Counted from the first letter of the stretch, positions 16,651 through 26,898 are shown. The stretch is 64,000 nt of DNA from Comamonas odontotermitis (GCF_020080045.1 NZ_CP083451.1:930001-994000), one strand, 5' to 3'. Notes: generated by a model not told the origin, from the sequence alone. Made by a program: numbers and translations.

Positions 16651-17466
16651 TTAGAGTTTCTTCGGGCTGCGAAATTGAGCGGCCCAGAGTGCAACCTGTT
16701 CTGCCACCGGATCGGGTGCTGGCAGCTGTTGCGACGCGTCCGCCAGCTTCTGCATCTGCAACAAGGCATCGGCCGCTGCTGCTGCACCCGTACCGGTTTG
16801 CGTGGGCCGCAGCAGTACCACCAGGGCGCCCGCACCTCCTTCTGCAGGACGGGCCTGCACAAAGGCCAGCACTTCATTTTTCTGCACCAGCCAGCTGTGG
16901 ACGCGACCCTTGAGCACCGGCATGCGTCCTGGCGATCCCAGGCCCTTGCCGTGTACAACGCGCACACAGCGCAAGCCCTGGCGGTGCGACAGACGGATGA
17001 AACTGCCCAGCGCCTCGCGCGCTTCGTCGGTTCGCAGACCATGCAGGTCAATCTGGCGCTGGATGCTCCAATGTCCTGCGCGCAGCTTGTGCACCACATC
17101 GCGGCCAATGCCTTTGCGGCGAAAGCTCAGCTGTTCGTCGGTATCGAGCAGCGTGCTGGCATCGAATTCGTCGCTCATGGCCTCGATCAGCACACGCTCC
17201 TCATCCGCCCAGTGCTGCAGCGGTAGTGGGTCAGGCGGGGCATTGTCCTGAATGACGTGGTTATGGCGTGGCAGGGGGCGTACGGCGCCCACTGCCCTGC
17301 GAAAGAGCTCCCGGTCGCGCTCAGCCTGGCGAAGTGACAGTTGACGCGCCTGCTCCTCGGCCTTGCGCTCCGCCGCCTGTTCGCCTGCCAATGCGGCCAG
17401 GGCCTTGCGCAGTTGTTTCAAATCCCTGAGAGATGCAGCCGCTGCTGCTTTCTCCTGTTTGCTCAC
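16651..17466 (-). CDS. Smr-domain protein
   Basis: A 271-residue protein with an N-terminal charged helical region (1-60, KxxAEEQARQ type, probable coiled coil), a linker, and a C-terminal Smr domain with DLHG at 140-143 and HGKG at 172-175. Smr domains are nucleases or nucleic-acid binders related to the MutS2 C-terminus; stand-alone members have been linked to mRNA cleavage at collided ribosomes. It overlaps the end of radC by 4 bp (ATGA), so the two are translationally coupled. It converges on the M48 protease gene with 10 bp between stops. Confidence 0.92.
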   Translation of the reverse strand: MSKQEKAAAAASLRDLKQLRKALAALAGEQAAERKAEEQARQLSLRQAERDRELFRRAVGAVRPLPRHNHVIQDNAPPDPLPLQHWADEERVLIEAMSDEFDASTLLDTDEQLSFRRKGIGRDVVHKLRAGHWSIQRQIDLHGLRTDEAREALGSFIRLSHRQGLRCVRVVHGKGLGSPGRMPVLKGRVHSWLVQKNEVLAFVQARPAEGGAGALVVLLRPTQTGTGAAAAADALLQMQKLADASQQLPAPDPVAEQVALWAAQFRSPKKL

Positions 17467-18155
17467 ATCTCACCTTCCTCGGCCATGGACAGCGCGGCGC
17501 CGGGCGCAACGATGATATGGTCCAGTACATTCACATCCACCAGCGCCAACGCGGCCTTCAGGGTGTGCGTCAGCTGCCGGTCGGCCTGGCTGGATGCCAC
17601 CTGGCCGCTGGGGTGATTGTGCGCCAAAATCACGGCTGAACAGTGGTGGTGCAGTGCGCGCAGCACCACTTCGCGTGGATAGACGCTGGTCTGGCTCAGC
17701 GTGCCCCGAAAGAGTTCTTCCAGCGCAATCAGCTGGTGGTGGCAATCCAGAAACAGCACGGCAAACACTTCGTGCTGCTTGTGGGCCAGATGCAACTGCA
17801 GAAACGCTTTGACGGTGGCTGCGCCGTCCAGCACGGTGCGTTGCTGCAGCTGTTGGGCCATGGCGCGGCGTGCCAGCTCCAGCACTGCCATCAGCTCGGC
17901 CCGCTTGGCAGGGCCCAGTCCTTTGACTTCGCGCAAATCGGCGTCGCTGGCTTGCAGCAACCCTGACAATCCGCCAAAACTGTTCCTGGACTGGGGAGTA
18001 CAGGGGGCCAGCAGTTCATCGGCCCATTGAAGAACGCCTTTGCCCGCCATGCCGGTGCGCAGCACGATGGCCAGCAACTCGGCATCCGTCAAGGCATTGG
18101 GGCCGCGTGCCAGCAGCTTTTCGCGTGGCAGGCTGTCGGGGGGCAGGTCTTTCAT
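17463..18155 (-). CDS. radC: RadC family JAMM-domain protein
   Basis: A 230-residue RadC homologue. A helix-hairpin-helix-like segment (about 60-92; [17 protein letters not shown]) precedes a JAB/MPN+ domain with the metal motif H179-N-H181-P-S-G and Asp192. The family was once tied to DNA repair, but its real activity is unknown. The start [15 protein letters not shown] is canonical. Its stop overlaps the smr start, and it is divergent from the FKBP gene with 74 bp between. Confidence 0.95.
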   Translation of the reverse strand: MKDLPPDSLPREKLLARGPNALTDAELLAIVLRTGMAGKGVLQWADELLAPCTPQSRNSFGGLSGLLQASDADLREVKGLGPAKRAELMAVLELARRAMAQQLQQRTVLDGAATVKAFLQLHLAHKQHEVFAVLFLDCHHQLIALEELFRGTLSQTSVYPREVVLRALHHHCSAVILAHNHPSGQVASSQADRQLTHTLKAALALVDVNVLDHIIVAPGAALSMAEEGEM

Positions 18156-18229
18156 GGGCAGGCGGAGTTGGTTTTGGTGCAGGGTTTCACCCTACAACCT
18201 ACAATACGAACCAGTTTATAGGGATTTGC

Positions 18230-18715
18230 ATGACTACTCCGATGGCCCCCGTGACGCCGCTGCCTGCCGATGCGCCAGTGGTACAACCCGGATCGTTTCT
18301 GACCTTGCACTACCGCCTGGCTGGCCCGGCGGGCGATGTGATCAATACTTTCGAGGGCAAGCCTGCCACTTTGTCGCTGGGTATGGGCGAGCTCTCGCCC
18401 GAGGTTGAAAACCTGTTGCTGGGTCTGCCCGAAGGGGCGCACACCACGTTCCATGTGCCTGCCGGTATTGCCTTCGGAGAGCGTAATGCCGACATGGTGC
18501 AGTGGGTGGCTCGCAAGCTGCTCAATGAACTGGGCGATCCGATGGAGCAGTACACCCAGGGCGATGTGGTGCAGTTTCCTACGCCCGATGGCAGCGGCAC
18601 ATACGCTGGCGTGGCTCTGCAGGTACGCGATGATGGCGCCGTGCAATTTGACTTCAACCACCCGTTGGCGAGCCAGCCGGTGACGTTTGAGGTCAAGCTG
18701 ATCGGGGTGCTTTGA
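18230..18715 (+). CDS. FKBP-type peptidyl-prolyl isomerase (SlpA/FkpB-like)
   Basis: A 161-residue cytoplasmic FKBP of the SlpA/SlyD type: an FKBP fold ([15 protein letters not shown] ... [27 protein letters not shown]) with the IF insert (about 65-130) that gives chaperone activity. It isomerises X-Pro bonds during protein folding. The ATG at 18230 follows a TACAAT-like -10 region near 18200. Its stop lies 2 bp before the ispH ATG; this fkpB-ispH order is the same as in E. coli. Confidence 0.93.
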   Translation: MTTPMAPVTPLPADAPVVQPGSFLTLHYRLAGPAGDVINTFEGKPATLSLGMGELSPEVENLLLGLPEGAHTTFHVPAGIAFGERNADMVQWVARKLLNELGDPMEQYTQGDVVQFPTPDGSGTYAGVALQVRDDGAVQFDFNHPLASQPVTFEVKLIGVL

Positions 18716-18717
18716 GC

Positions 18718-19701
18718 ATGCTGCGACCGCAAGAAATCGTTCTGGCCGAGCCGCGCGGCTTCTGCGCGGGGGTGGACCGGGCCATCGAAATCGTTGAGCG
18801 TGCAATCGAAAAATTTGGTGCGCCCATCTATGTGCGCCATGAGATCGTGCACAACACCTACGTGGTGAACGATCTGAAGGCCAAGGGCGCCATCTTCATC
18901 GAAGAGCTGGACGATGTGCCACCGGGCGCCACCCTGATCTTCTCTGCCCACGGCGTCAGCAAGGCGGTGCAGCAGGAAGCCGAGCGTCGCGGTTTCAGCA
19001 TCTTTGACGCGACCTGCCCGCTGGTGACCAAGGTGCATGTCGAAGTTGCCAAGCTTGCCAAGGAGGGCTATGAGTTCATCATGATCGGCCACAAGGGGCA
19101 TCCCGAGGTCGAAGGCACGATGGGGCAGCTGTCCGAAGGCATTCATCTGGTGGAAGACGTGGCGGATGTGGCCAGGGTCAACCCCGGGCAGACCGAAAAG
19201 CTGGCCGTGGTGACGCAGACGACACTGAGCGTGGACGACGCTGCCGAGATCACTGCTGCCGTCAAGGCGCGCTTCCCGCAGATCCGCGAGCCCAAGCAGC
19301 AGGACATCTGCTATGCAACGCAGAACCGGCAGGATGCCATCAAGGTGATGAGCCAGCAGGTCGATCTGGTGATCGTGGTGGGCAGTCCCACCAGTTCCAA
19401 CAGCAACCGCCTGCGGGAGCTGGCCGTCAAGCTCGGAACACCCGGCTACATGGTGGATAACGCCGATGAGTTGAAGCCGGAATGGTTTGACGGCGTTGCC
19501 CGCGTGGGCCTCACTGCCGGTGCTTCGGCGCCCGAAGTGCTGGTGGGGCAGGTGATCGACCGGATCAAGGAACTGGGCGCCGTCAGCGTGCGCAAGATGG
19601 ATGGTATCCAGGAGACCGTCAAGTTTCCGCTTCCCAAGGGCTTGAAAATCGATGTGGGTGGGCTCGAAATCTCCGCCCGATCCCCGGAGACGGGGCACTA
19701 A
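18718..19701 (+). CDS. ispH: 4-hydroxy-3-methylbut-2-enyl diphosphate reductase
   Basis: The last enzyme of the MEP isoprenoid pathway, converting HMBPP to IPP and DMAPP with an Fe-S cluster. 327 residues. The three cluster cysteines are Cys16 ([10 protein letters not shown]), Cys100 ([11 protein letters not shown]) and Cys198 ([10 protein letters not shown]). An in-frame TTG at 18712 overlaps the upstream stop, but the ATG at 18718 gives the usual N-terminus. Co-transcribed with the FKBP gene. Confidence 0.97.
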   Translation: MLRPQEIVLAEPRGFCAGVDRAIEIVERAIEKFGAPIYVRHEIVHNTYVVNDLKAKGAIFIEELDDVPPGATLIFSAHGVSKAVQQEAERRGFSIFDATCPLVTKVHVEVAKLAKEGYEFIMIGHKGHPEVEGTMGQLSEGIHLVEDVADVARVNPGQTEKLAVVTQTTLSVDDAAEITAAVKARFPQIREPKQQDICYATQNRQDAIKVMSQQVDLVIVVGSPTSSNSNRLRELAVKLGTPGYMVDNADELKPEWFDGVARVGLTAGASAPEVLVGQVIDRIKELGAVSVRKMDGIQETVKFPLPKGLKIDVGGLEISARSPETGH

Positions 19702-19715
19702 ATACTATCAAATTC

Positions 19716-19756
19716 GTAGCTGCCAGCGCTCTTTGACAGGGCGATAGCGGCCAAAA
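19716..19756. repeat. Dispersed ATAGC/GCGC repeat, diverged copy 3
   Basis: GTAGCTGCCAGCGCT followed by GGGCGATAGCGGC then CAAAAAA, 14 bp after ispH. A diverged copy of the palindrome; it may act as a terminator. Confidence 0.45.
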
Positions 19757-19762
19757 AACTAA

Positions 19763-21148
<1,386 letters not shown>

Positions 21149-21172
21149 GCCTTTTTCGGCCCACCCATCTGT

Positions 21173-21206
21173 AAAGCCGGTGCAGCGATGCACCGGCTTT
21201 TGCTTT
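21173..21206 (+). terminator. Rho-independent terminator after serS
   Basis: A perfect 12-bp stem (AAAGCCGGTGCA at 21173-21184; TGCACCGGCTTT at 21189-21200) with loop GCGA and a T-rich tail, 24 bp after the serS stop. Confidence 0.88.
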
Positions 21207-21275
21207 GTGTGATGTTGGCCAGAGGGCCGGTGCGGTGGCGTCGAAGGGGGGGCCAGGCGCAGCAGCCTTCCATGC

Positions 21276-22025
21276 TCATGCCAGCGCCAGACGTGCCGCT
21301 CCCCACATGGGCGTGAAAAACAGGCGAGGGCGCTGCAACTGTGCAGTCCAGGCGCTGTAGGTACGCTCTGCGATCTGGTGCAATTGGTCGATATGCGTGG
21401 GCAACTGCGCCAGTATCTGCGTCCTGGTCTGCACGGCTGGGCCACCCGCTTCGCGTAGCTCGGGCGCTCCTTCATTGCACCAGTCGCGCACGCTCTGGGC
21501 TGTGACCTCCAGATGGCCTTGAAAAGCCCAGTGCGGGCCATGCACAAAGCCTTTGTTCAGGCAGTGGCTGCCGTACATGGTGCGGGTGGCGCCTTGCGGG
21601 ATCTCAAAGGTGTCGTAGTGCCAGTTGAAGATGGTGGCCTGTGCGGGCAAATCCATGCGTGCCTGCGCGTGCGGCGTGATCCAGACGCGGCTCCACCCGA
21701 TATTGGCGCAGGGGTTGCGCCACACGCGCGCGCCCATGGCACGGGCCAGCATCTGCGCGCCAAAGCAGTGGCCGAGCACGGGCACGTCACCGGCCAGCGC
21801 GTTTTGCAGCAGGCAGCGCTCTTGCTCGATCCAGCGCAGCTGCTCATTGGCGCAGTGGTTGCTGCCCAGCACGACGATGCCACGGTAGTCACGCGCACGC
21901 ATGGGAGTTTTGCCCTCATCGCAGGGGGCGATCAGCTCGTAGGAGATACCGCGCTGCCGCAGATGATCGAGCAATACGCCGGGGCCTTGCGAGGTTTCAT
22001 GCTGGAGGATGGCGACAGGTTTCAT
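21276..22025 (-). CDS. Class I glutamine amidotransferase-like protein
   Basis: A 249-residue stand-alone GATase domain of the GuaA-like type. The nucleophile is Cys87 in GHCFGAQML, and the dyad is His171 and Glu173 in FQGHLEV. Stand-alone members include gamma-glutamyl hydrolases acting in polyamine or nucleotide-analogue breakdown; the substrate here cannot be read from sequence. The ATG at 22025 (MKPVAILQHE) fits the family; a start at 22046 is possible. It converges on serS and lies downstream of hipA on the same strand with a 100-bp gap. Confidence 0.88.
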   Translation of the reverse strand: MKPVAILQHETSQGPGVLLDHLRQRGISYELIAPCDEGKTPMRARDYRGIVVLGSNHCANEQLRWIEQERCLLQNALAGDVPVLGHCFGAQMLARAMGARVWRNPCANIGWSRVWITPHAQARMDLPAQATIFNWHYDTFEIPQGATRTMYGSHCLNKGFVHGPHWAFQGHLEVTAQSVRDWCNEGAPELREAGGPAVQTRTQILAQLPTHIDQLHQIAERTYSAWTAQLQRPRLFFTPMWGAARLALA

Positions 22026-22128
22026 ACATGGAGGCTTGGTATGCAAGCCCTTGGTGGAGAGGCCTCCAATGTAGGAACACTGCCATTTAGCGCGTATCTA
22101 GACTGCGCAGGGTGCTATCAAGATTGCA

Positions 22129-23418
22129 TCAAGGTACCGAGACTGAGGTACTGGCTGTGAGGCACGCCTTGCGTTGCAGGTGAAGTGCATTGCGGTCAAT
22201 GCTGGCGTGCAGCAGCTCCATGTCTGCTGCGCACACGCCGGACTGCTCAAAATGCGCGTGCCATCCATCCACCACTTGGGCTACCTGCTGAACCAGTGCT
22301 ATGGCGCGCTGCCTTTTGATGCCGAAATCGTTGATTTCGGTCAATGCGTTTTCGAAGGAGGACTCCGAGCCCATGCGGCCCACGGTCATCGCTTGGTAGC
22401 CCAGGTTCTGCAGGCTGGGCACTACGTCATAGGCGGGTGTCAGGTCATAGTAGCCATCGGCCAGGTTCAGGCTGATGCTGTGGTTGCGTTCGTGGTCGTC
22501 GGTGTTGTCCATCAGGATATTGAACACCATGCGTTTGAACAGCTCTTCGCGCATGGCCACCTGCCGCTCAGGATGGCCCAGGCGAAGCAAGATGGTGGCC
22601 AGGGCGCTGTAGCTTTCAGGCAGGCTGGCGGCTCGCAGCGCGGTTTTGGCAGACAGGCAGTGCACGCGGTACGGGGCTGCGCGGTCAAAACGTTCAATGG
22701 TGAGTGCATGCCGTGCCTTGCCATGGCGCGAAGGCAGCGGCAGTACACCGGTGGCTGCAGCCCGAATGCCTGCCTTGGCGGCGAGTGTCATGGTGGCGTG
22801 CTCGATCAGGGGCGTGTCTACCGGGTCGTCCAGCTCGCTGAACTTGATGACGCAGGTGCCTTGCTCCGTCTGCAGCAAAGCCTTGGGGCGCGCACCACCC
22901 AGGGTGACACCGGGCTGCACCAGGCGCCGAATGTCGGGCGTGATGGGGGCCTGGGCCTGCACATCTTCGACTGCAGCTGCCAGCTGAGCCACATCCTGCA
23001 GGCGGGGGTAAGGGCCGAGAGCGCGTGGAATGTATTGGTCTGCCGAGACGGAAACACCCAAGGCGCCAAAACGGTCGTCGCCAGCAAACAGCAGCATTTC
23101 CAGAATCGACAGGCGGGCAGGCCGGTCGATATGCCGGATGATGCGCTCGCCCCAGCGGTCGGGGCGGGCGTCATCTATCGCCCCGGGGGCGCTGGCTGGC
23201 TCTCCGGCGCTGAAAAGCTGGTTGGCTACGATGGGCAGGTCTTCGCTGAGCGGAAAGTTCCACCACGGCGGTGCGTAGACGAAGGTGGCGCAATCAGGCA
23301 CCAGTTGTGACAGGCCCAGCGTACCTACCAGCACAGGTGCTGCAGGGTTCACCAAGGCCCATACATACAACTGGTCCTGCGGCAGGTAGCTGCGGGCATT
23401 GATGCTGGGTTCAGCCAT
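22129..23418 (-). CDS. hipA: HipA-family Ser/Thr kinase toxin
   Basis: A 429-residue HipA-like kinase. It has an N-terminal couple_hipA-like subdomain (1-100), then the kinase core: nucleotide-loop region VTLGGARPK (171-179) with Lys192 in IKF, catalytic NTDDHERN (305-312; Asp308, Asn312) and the metal Asp331 in LTPAYDVV. E. coli HipA phosphorylates glutamyl-tRNA synthetase and triggers dormancy; the loop Ser of E. coli is Thr172 here. It overlaps hipB by 8 bp, as in coupled toxin-antitoxin pairs. Kinase residues look intact. The target could differ from GltX. Confidence 0.9.
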   Translation of the reverse strand: MAEPSINARSYLPQDQLYVWALVNPAAPVLVGTLGLSQLVPDCATFVYAPPWWNFPLSEDLPIVANQLFSAGEPASAPGAIDDARPDRWGERIIRHIDRPARLSILEMLLFAGDDRFGALGVSVSADQYIPRALGPYPRLQDVAQLAAAVEDVQAQAPITPDIRRLVQPGVTLGGARPKALLQTEQGTCVIKFSELDDPVDTPLIEHATMTLAAKAGIRAAATGVLPLPSRHGKARHALTIERFDRAAPYRVHCLSAKTALRAASLPESYSALATILLRLGHPERQVAMREELFKRMVFNILMDNTDDHERNHSISLNLADGYYDLTPAYDVVPSLQNLGYQAMTVGRMGSESSFENALTEINDFGIKRQRAIALVQQVAQVVDGWHAHFEQSGVCAADMELLHASIDRNALHLQRKACLTASTSVSVP

Positions 23419-23890
23419 CGTGCTTCTTGCTGGTGGATCCGGCCATCAGGGCGGCCAGGCCCTGGGCCGTGGACCAGGCTTTGGCGGGTTCGGCCACTCG
23501 GGGTGGGTGTTGGCCCGTGACCGGGTTGGCTGCGGGGGGCTTGCGTGCCCCGGGCGCGGAGTATGGCGAGTTTGCAGGCCTGCGTTTGGCGCGAACCTTG
23601 GCCACTTCCTTCTCCAGCGCCGCGTGGTCGTTCAGGGGGGCTACCAGATCGGCCAGGCCCTGGGCCCGGTTGATCAGCCACATGCACATCACGTACGAGG
23701 CCATGGCAACAGAGGGGTCCCCGCGCTCGATGCGAGCCATGGTGGGCTGGGAGATGCCGAGTTTCTTCGCCCATTGCGCCTGCGATTCCCCGCGGCGCTT
23801 TCGCGCGATGGCGATATTGTGCGCCAGCTGTTCAATCTGCTGGAGCACCGCTTGGGGATAGTCGGCAGGCGATGTGTTCTGACGCGGCAT
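23411..23890 (-). CDS. hipB: HipB-like Xre-family antitoxin with long basic tail
   Basis: A 159-residue DNA-binding antitoxin. Residues about 18-78 form an Xre/Cro helix-turn-helix (AIARKRRGESQAQWAKKLG, then ISQPTMARIERG). The C-terminal 80 residues are Pro/Ala/Lys-rich, probably disordered, and much longer than the short tail of E. coli HipB (88 residues in total); such tails often neutralise the kinase. The ATG at 23890 lies inside an inverted repeat, so HipB binding would block its own promoter and start. It overlaps hipA by 8 bp. Confidence 0.88.
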   Translation of the reverse strand: MPRQNTSPADYPQAVLQQIEQLAHNIAIARKRRGESQAQWAKKLGISQPTMARIERGDPSVAMASYVMCMWLINRAQGLADLVAPLNDHAALEKEVAKVRAKRRPANSPYSAPGARKPPAANPVTGQHPPRVAEPAKAWSTAQGLAALMAGSTSKKHDG

Positions 23891-24033
23891 TCATAGATAG
23901 TACTATTTTTCTTACTTTATGTATATCTATGAATATTTTATCGGAGGATATCGCTGGATGCCTGGCGCGATAAAATATGCTTGGAAATATTCATAAAAGA
24001 TGAAATTTTGAATGAATTAATTCTTCTATGAAT
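23888..24033. promoter_or_regulatory. hipBA control region with repeated TCTATGAAT half-sites
   Basis: An AT-rich stretch unlike its GC-rich surroundings. The motif TATCTATGAAT occurs at 23924-23934 and inverted at 23889-23899, an 11-bp perfect inverted repeat. ATATTTTATCG (23933-23943) pairs with CGATAAAATAT (23968-23978). TATGAATATT (23928-23937) pairs with AATATTCATA (23986-23995). Another TCTATGAAT is at 24025-24033. ATAGTACTAT (23897-23906) and GAATTAATTC (24014-24023) are full palindromes. The likely role is HipB operators plus the hipBA promoter; experimental binding is not known. Confidence 0.65.
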
Positions 24034-24123
24034 AAATTGAGGCTGCAGTACTCTATATGGATGCAGGTGCACGATGCGTTTCGGCAATTCTTCATGAACG
24101 GGTCAATGGCTTGCCTGCATCTG

Positions 24124-24621
24124 CTACAGCAGCCCAAAATACCAGCAAGCAGCGGCCGCCAGCCCTGCCATCACCAGTCCGATCAACGCAAGCTGGACTG
24201 CTGATGTGCCTTGTGTGCGTCCGGGTTCGTAACCCGGTTGTTGCCATGCGGCGCCGGGCGCAGAGTGCGCGTCGCCGGCGGGGCGGGCAGCATGGGTTTC
24301 GAGGCCGGTGGCCTGCCACTGCTGCGGATCACCGGATTCAACGCGGTCCTTGGCTTCTTTCAGACCGATACCGGTCGCGTCCTTGAGCAATTTGATCGCC
24401 GCGAGCTTGTCGCCCCGGGCCAGTGCTGCTTCGATCGCGGGCGCCAGTTGCTGGCGTGTCGCGCTGTCCACTGCGAGTTGCTCGCCATCCAGCATATCCT
24501 CCAGCATGGCCTTGGCTTCTGCCAGACCCAGGCCGGTCGCTTCGCGCAGTTGCTTGATGGCTTGCACTTTGTCTCCACGTCGCCAGGTGGCTTCGATGTC
24601 AGGCTGGATGGGTAATGTCAT
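24124..24621 (-). CDS. Membrane protein with two ribosomal L7/L12 C-terminal-like motifs
   Basis: A 165-residue protein. Residues 17-41 (DKVQAIKQLREATGLGLAEAK) and 71-95 (DKLAAIKLLKDATGIGLKEAK) each match the helix-turn-helix of the L7/L12 C-terminal domain, the part of the ribosome stalk that contacts translation GTPases. A Gly/Ala/Pro-rich linker follows, then one membrane helix (141-162) at the extreme C-terminus, so it is probably tail-anchored with the motifs in the cytoplasm. Not a real L7/L12: there is no N-terminal dimerisation domain and the gene is far from rpoB. Function unknown. The start at 24621 lacks a clear ribosome site; longer in-frame starts exist. Confidence 0.75.
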   Translation of the reverse strand: MTLPIQPDIEATWRRGDKVQAIKQLREATGLGLAEAKAMLEDMLDGEQLAVDSATRQQLAPAIEAALARGDKLAAIKLLKDATGIGLKEAKDRVESGDPQQWQATGLETHAARPAGDAHSAPGAAWQQPGYEPGRTQGTSAVQLALIGLVMAGLAAAACWYFGLL

Positions 24622-24807
24622 GATCGGTTTTGCTATTAAATAAGGAGCTATTGCAGCCATAGGGTGTGCGCTGCAGGCCGGTTTCATCAAGAAGTCTTGC
24701 CGTTCGCAGGTCTGGAAGGCTTGTAAAAATATACACAGACTCTTGTCATCCTGCAGCCAGCCCGCACGTTAGAGTCTCGTCCGTTTCATTTTGAAGGAGT
24801 CTGCGCC

Positions 24808-25098
24808 ATGTGGAAGCTCGGTCGCCTGCTGACAATGTTTCGCAAAGAATTGCTGCTTGCCTGGGCCGTGCTGCGGGATCCGCGTGCGCCCAAGGTCGCC
24901 AAGCTAGTGACGGTACTGGCGGCGTTGTACGTGATCAGCCCCATTGATCTGGTCTCGGACTTCATTCCCGTGCTTGGCTGGCTGGATGACGGCGTGATCG
25001 CATATCTGCTGCTGCAACTGGCCTTGCGGTTTTTGCCGGAGGAGTTGCTGGCTTCGCTGCGTGCACGTGTGGACGCGCGGACCGCGGCCGCGCGCTGA
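24808..25098 (+). CDS. DUF1232 (YkvA-like) membrane protein
   Basis: A 96-residue protein of the DUF1232 family: a basic N-terminus, then VTVLAALYVISPIDLVSDFIPVLGWLDD, whose SPxDLxxDFIPxxGxxDD signature defines the family, and a second hydrophobic helix. Inner-membrane location is predicted. Function unknown. A GAAGGAG ribosome site precedes the ATG. It is a single gene; a terminator at 25157 lies between it and the convergent dehydrogenase gene. Confidence 0.92.
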   Translation: MWKLGRLLTMFRKELLLAWAVLRDPRAPKVAKLVTVLAALYVISPIDLVSDFIPVLGWLDDGVIAYLLLQLALRFLPEELLASLRARVDARTAAAR

Positions 25099-25156
25099 AT
25101 GCTCTCCGTTCGCAATCCTGTCAATTGATAGCTCATTGCGTCCGCCAGTAAAGCGC

Positions 25157-25189
25157 AAAGGCCTGCAGAGTGACTCAGCAGGCCTTTTT
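25157..25189. terminator. Terminator between DUF1232 and the dehydrogenase gene
   Basis: AAAGGCCTGC (25157-25166) and GCAGGCCTTT (25178-25187) form a perfect 10-bp stem with an 11-nt loop and a short T run on the plus strand. It sits between convergent genes and may serve both. Confidence 0.75.
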
Positions 25190-25213
25190 AATGGGGTTTC
25201 CATCTGTGCAGGT

Positions 25214-26128
25214 TCAACCCGGTGTCCAGCCTTTGGGAACCCGCGGCTTGTCGATCCGGGCCAGCTCGCACACCACATCGGCCATTCCGGAGAAATCGAT
25301 GCTGCCGTGCTGGCTGGCGCGCGCCAGGCTGTAGCTTTCGTGCACGGCAGCGGCCACCGGCATGGGTACCTTCGTGGCGTGCGCGGCATTCACCACCAGC
25401 GACATGTCCTTGTGTGCCAGGTCGATCGTAAATCCGGGCGTGGTGTCACCCACCAGCACCTTGTTGGCAAAGTTCATGCGCAACTGCCCGTTGGTGGCGG
25501 AGGTACCCAGCAGCACTTGCAGGGTTTTGGTGATGTCCAGCCCAAAGCGCTGCGACAGGGCCAGCGCCTCGGCGTTCACCTGCGTCAGGCTGACGGCCAC
25601 ATAGTTGTTGACCAGCTTGGTGCGGCCTCCCGTACCTACCGGGCCGCAATGGTGTGTGGTGGTGCCCATGGCGTCCAGCAGGGGTTTGACCCGTGCAAAA
25701 TCTGCATCGCTTGCGCCTACCATGAAGAGGGATTCTCCCCGATCCGCATGCTCGGCAAGGCGCCCCACAGGCGCGTCCACCACCGACAGGCCCTTGGCAG
25801 CAGCAAGACGGGCCAGCTTGTCGGTTGCCAGTGGATCGATGGTGCTCATGTCCATCAGGATGGCGCCTGGCCTTGCATTGGCAAATATGCCGTCGGCTGC
25901 CAGTGCCAGCAGCTCCACTTCGACGGACGAGGGCAACATGGTGATGACAATGGCGCAATCCCGCGCAATATCGGCCACCGACGCGGCCTCGGCACCCATG
26001 GCCGTCAGATCGTTCACGGCGGTCTGGTTCAGGTCATGGACCTTCAGCGCAAATCCCTTTTTCACCAAATTGGCCGCCATGGACTTGCCCATGCGCCCCA
26101 AGCCGATAAAGCCGATCCTGTCTGCCAT
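25214..26128 (-). CDS. YihU-like beta-hydroxyacid dehydrogenase (NAD(P)-dependent)
   Basis: A 304-residue member of the 3-hydroxyisobutyrate dehydrogenase family. The dinucleotide motif is GLGRMG (9-14). Catalytic Lys171 and Asn175 are in GRTKLVNNY, and the C-terminal domain reads IDLAHKDMSLVVNAA. Where the common family has DAPVSGG, this has DAPVGR (Arg123), the form seen in E. coli YihU, which reduces 3-sulfolactaldehyde and whose Arg at this place binds the sulfonate. The substrate may therefore be a sulfonated or similar short aldehyde, but no other sulfosugar gene is nearby. An AAGGAG site precedes the ATG at 26128. Confidence 0.85.
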   Translation of the reverse strand: MADRIGFIGLGRMGKSMAANLVKKGFALKVHDLNQTAVNDLTAMGAEAASVADIARDCAIVITMLPSSVEVELLALAADGIFANARPGAILMDMSTIDPLATDKLARLAAAKGLSVVDAPVGRLAEHADRGESLFMVGASDADFARVKPLLDAMGTTTHHCGPVGTGGRTKLVNNYVAVSLTQVNAEALALSQRFGLDITKTLQVLLGTSATNGQLRMNFANKVLVGDTTPGFTIDLAHKDMSLVVNAAHATKVPMPVAAAVHESYSLARASQHGSIDFSGMADVVCELARIDKPRVPKGWTPG

Positions 26129-26379
26129 TGTGTATCTCCTTGTTGCTATGGGCGGATGATGCGGGAGCGGGATAGCTTGCCCCTGTCAAAAACAAGACAG
26201 CGCACAGAAACGCCTGGCGGGTTGCATGCATGGATGTGCCGTGAAGCGTGGGGGCCTACAGGTTCTTACACGCTGGTGTGGGGTTTGCAAACTTCCACAT
26301 TTGCAGCGCCCACCTTCGTGCTACGGTAATCCCCTCGGGCGGAAACAGGCCGCCAACGTACTGGGAAAGGACCAACACC

Positions 26380-26862
26380 ATGAAGAAACTTGCAACCTCC
26401 GCCTTTTTGCTGGCTGCCCTGGGCAGCGTCGGATTTGCGGCCCAGGCTTCGGGGCTGGGCGATGCGGTCAAGGGGCAGTTGAGCGGTGCCACGGGTTCCA
26501 GCGGCAGTTCGTCATCGGCGGCCTCTGCGCTGAGCGGTGCACTGGGTGGTGGCGACGCATCGTCGCTCTCGGCCCTGGGTCTGACAGGTTCTGGCACGGC
26601 AAGCAATGCTGCAGGCGTGATTACCTACTGCATGAAGAACAACTACCTGAATGCCGACAAGGCTGCGCAGATGAAGAACCAGTTGCTTGGCAAGATCGGC
26701 CTGGGCCAGAAGGAAGAGCCCAAGGATGAGGGCTATGCCAGCGGGCTGGCAGGCATGATCAAGGGTGCCAATGGCCAGTCGTTCAGTCTCGACAGCATCA
26801 AGGGCAAGGCCAAGGAAAAGGCCTGTGATCTTGTGCTCGACAACGCCAAGTCGCTGCTGTAA
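26380..26862 (+). CDS. DUF2501 family exported protein (YjjA-like)
   Basis: A 160-residue protein with a clear signal peptide (MKKLATSAFLLAALGSVGFAAQA, cleavage near 23), then a Gly/Ser-rich linker (about 30-75) and a helical C-terminal half with two conserved cysteines (ITYCMKNNYLN; EKACDLVL). This is the DUF2501/YjjA layout; function unknown, periplasmic. GGGAAAGG lies 10 bp before the ATG at 26380. A hairpin terminator follows 36 bp after the stop. Confidence 0.9.
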   Translation: MKKLATSAFLLAALGSVGFAAQASGLGDAVKGQLSGATGSSGSSSSAASALSGALGGGDASSLSALGLTGSGTASNAAGVITYCMKNNYLNADKAAQMKNQLLGKIGLGQKEEPKDEGYASGLAGMIKGANGQSFSLDSIKGKAKEKACDLVLDNAKSLL

Positions 26863-26898
26863 GCAGGGATCAACCGGGCGCAGGCCACTGAGAAAAGC

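Noticed and set aside
24124..24621. True ribosomal protein L7/L12
   Set aside because: There is no N-terminal dimerisation domain, the L7/L12 motif is doubled, and a membrane helix is present.
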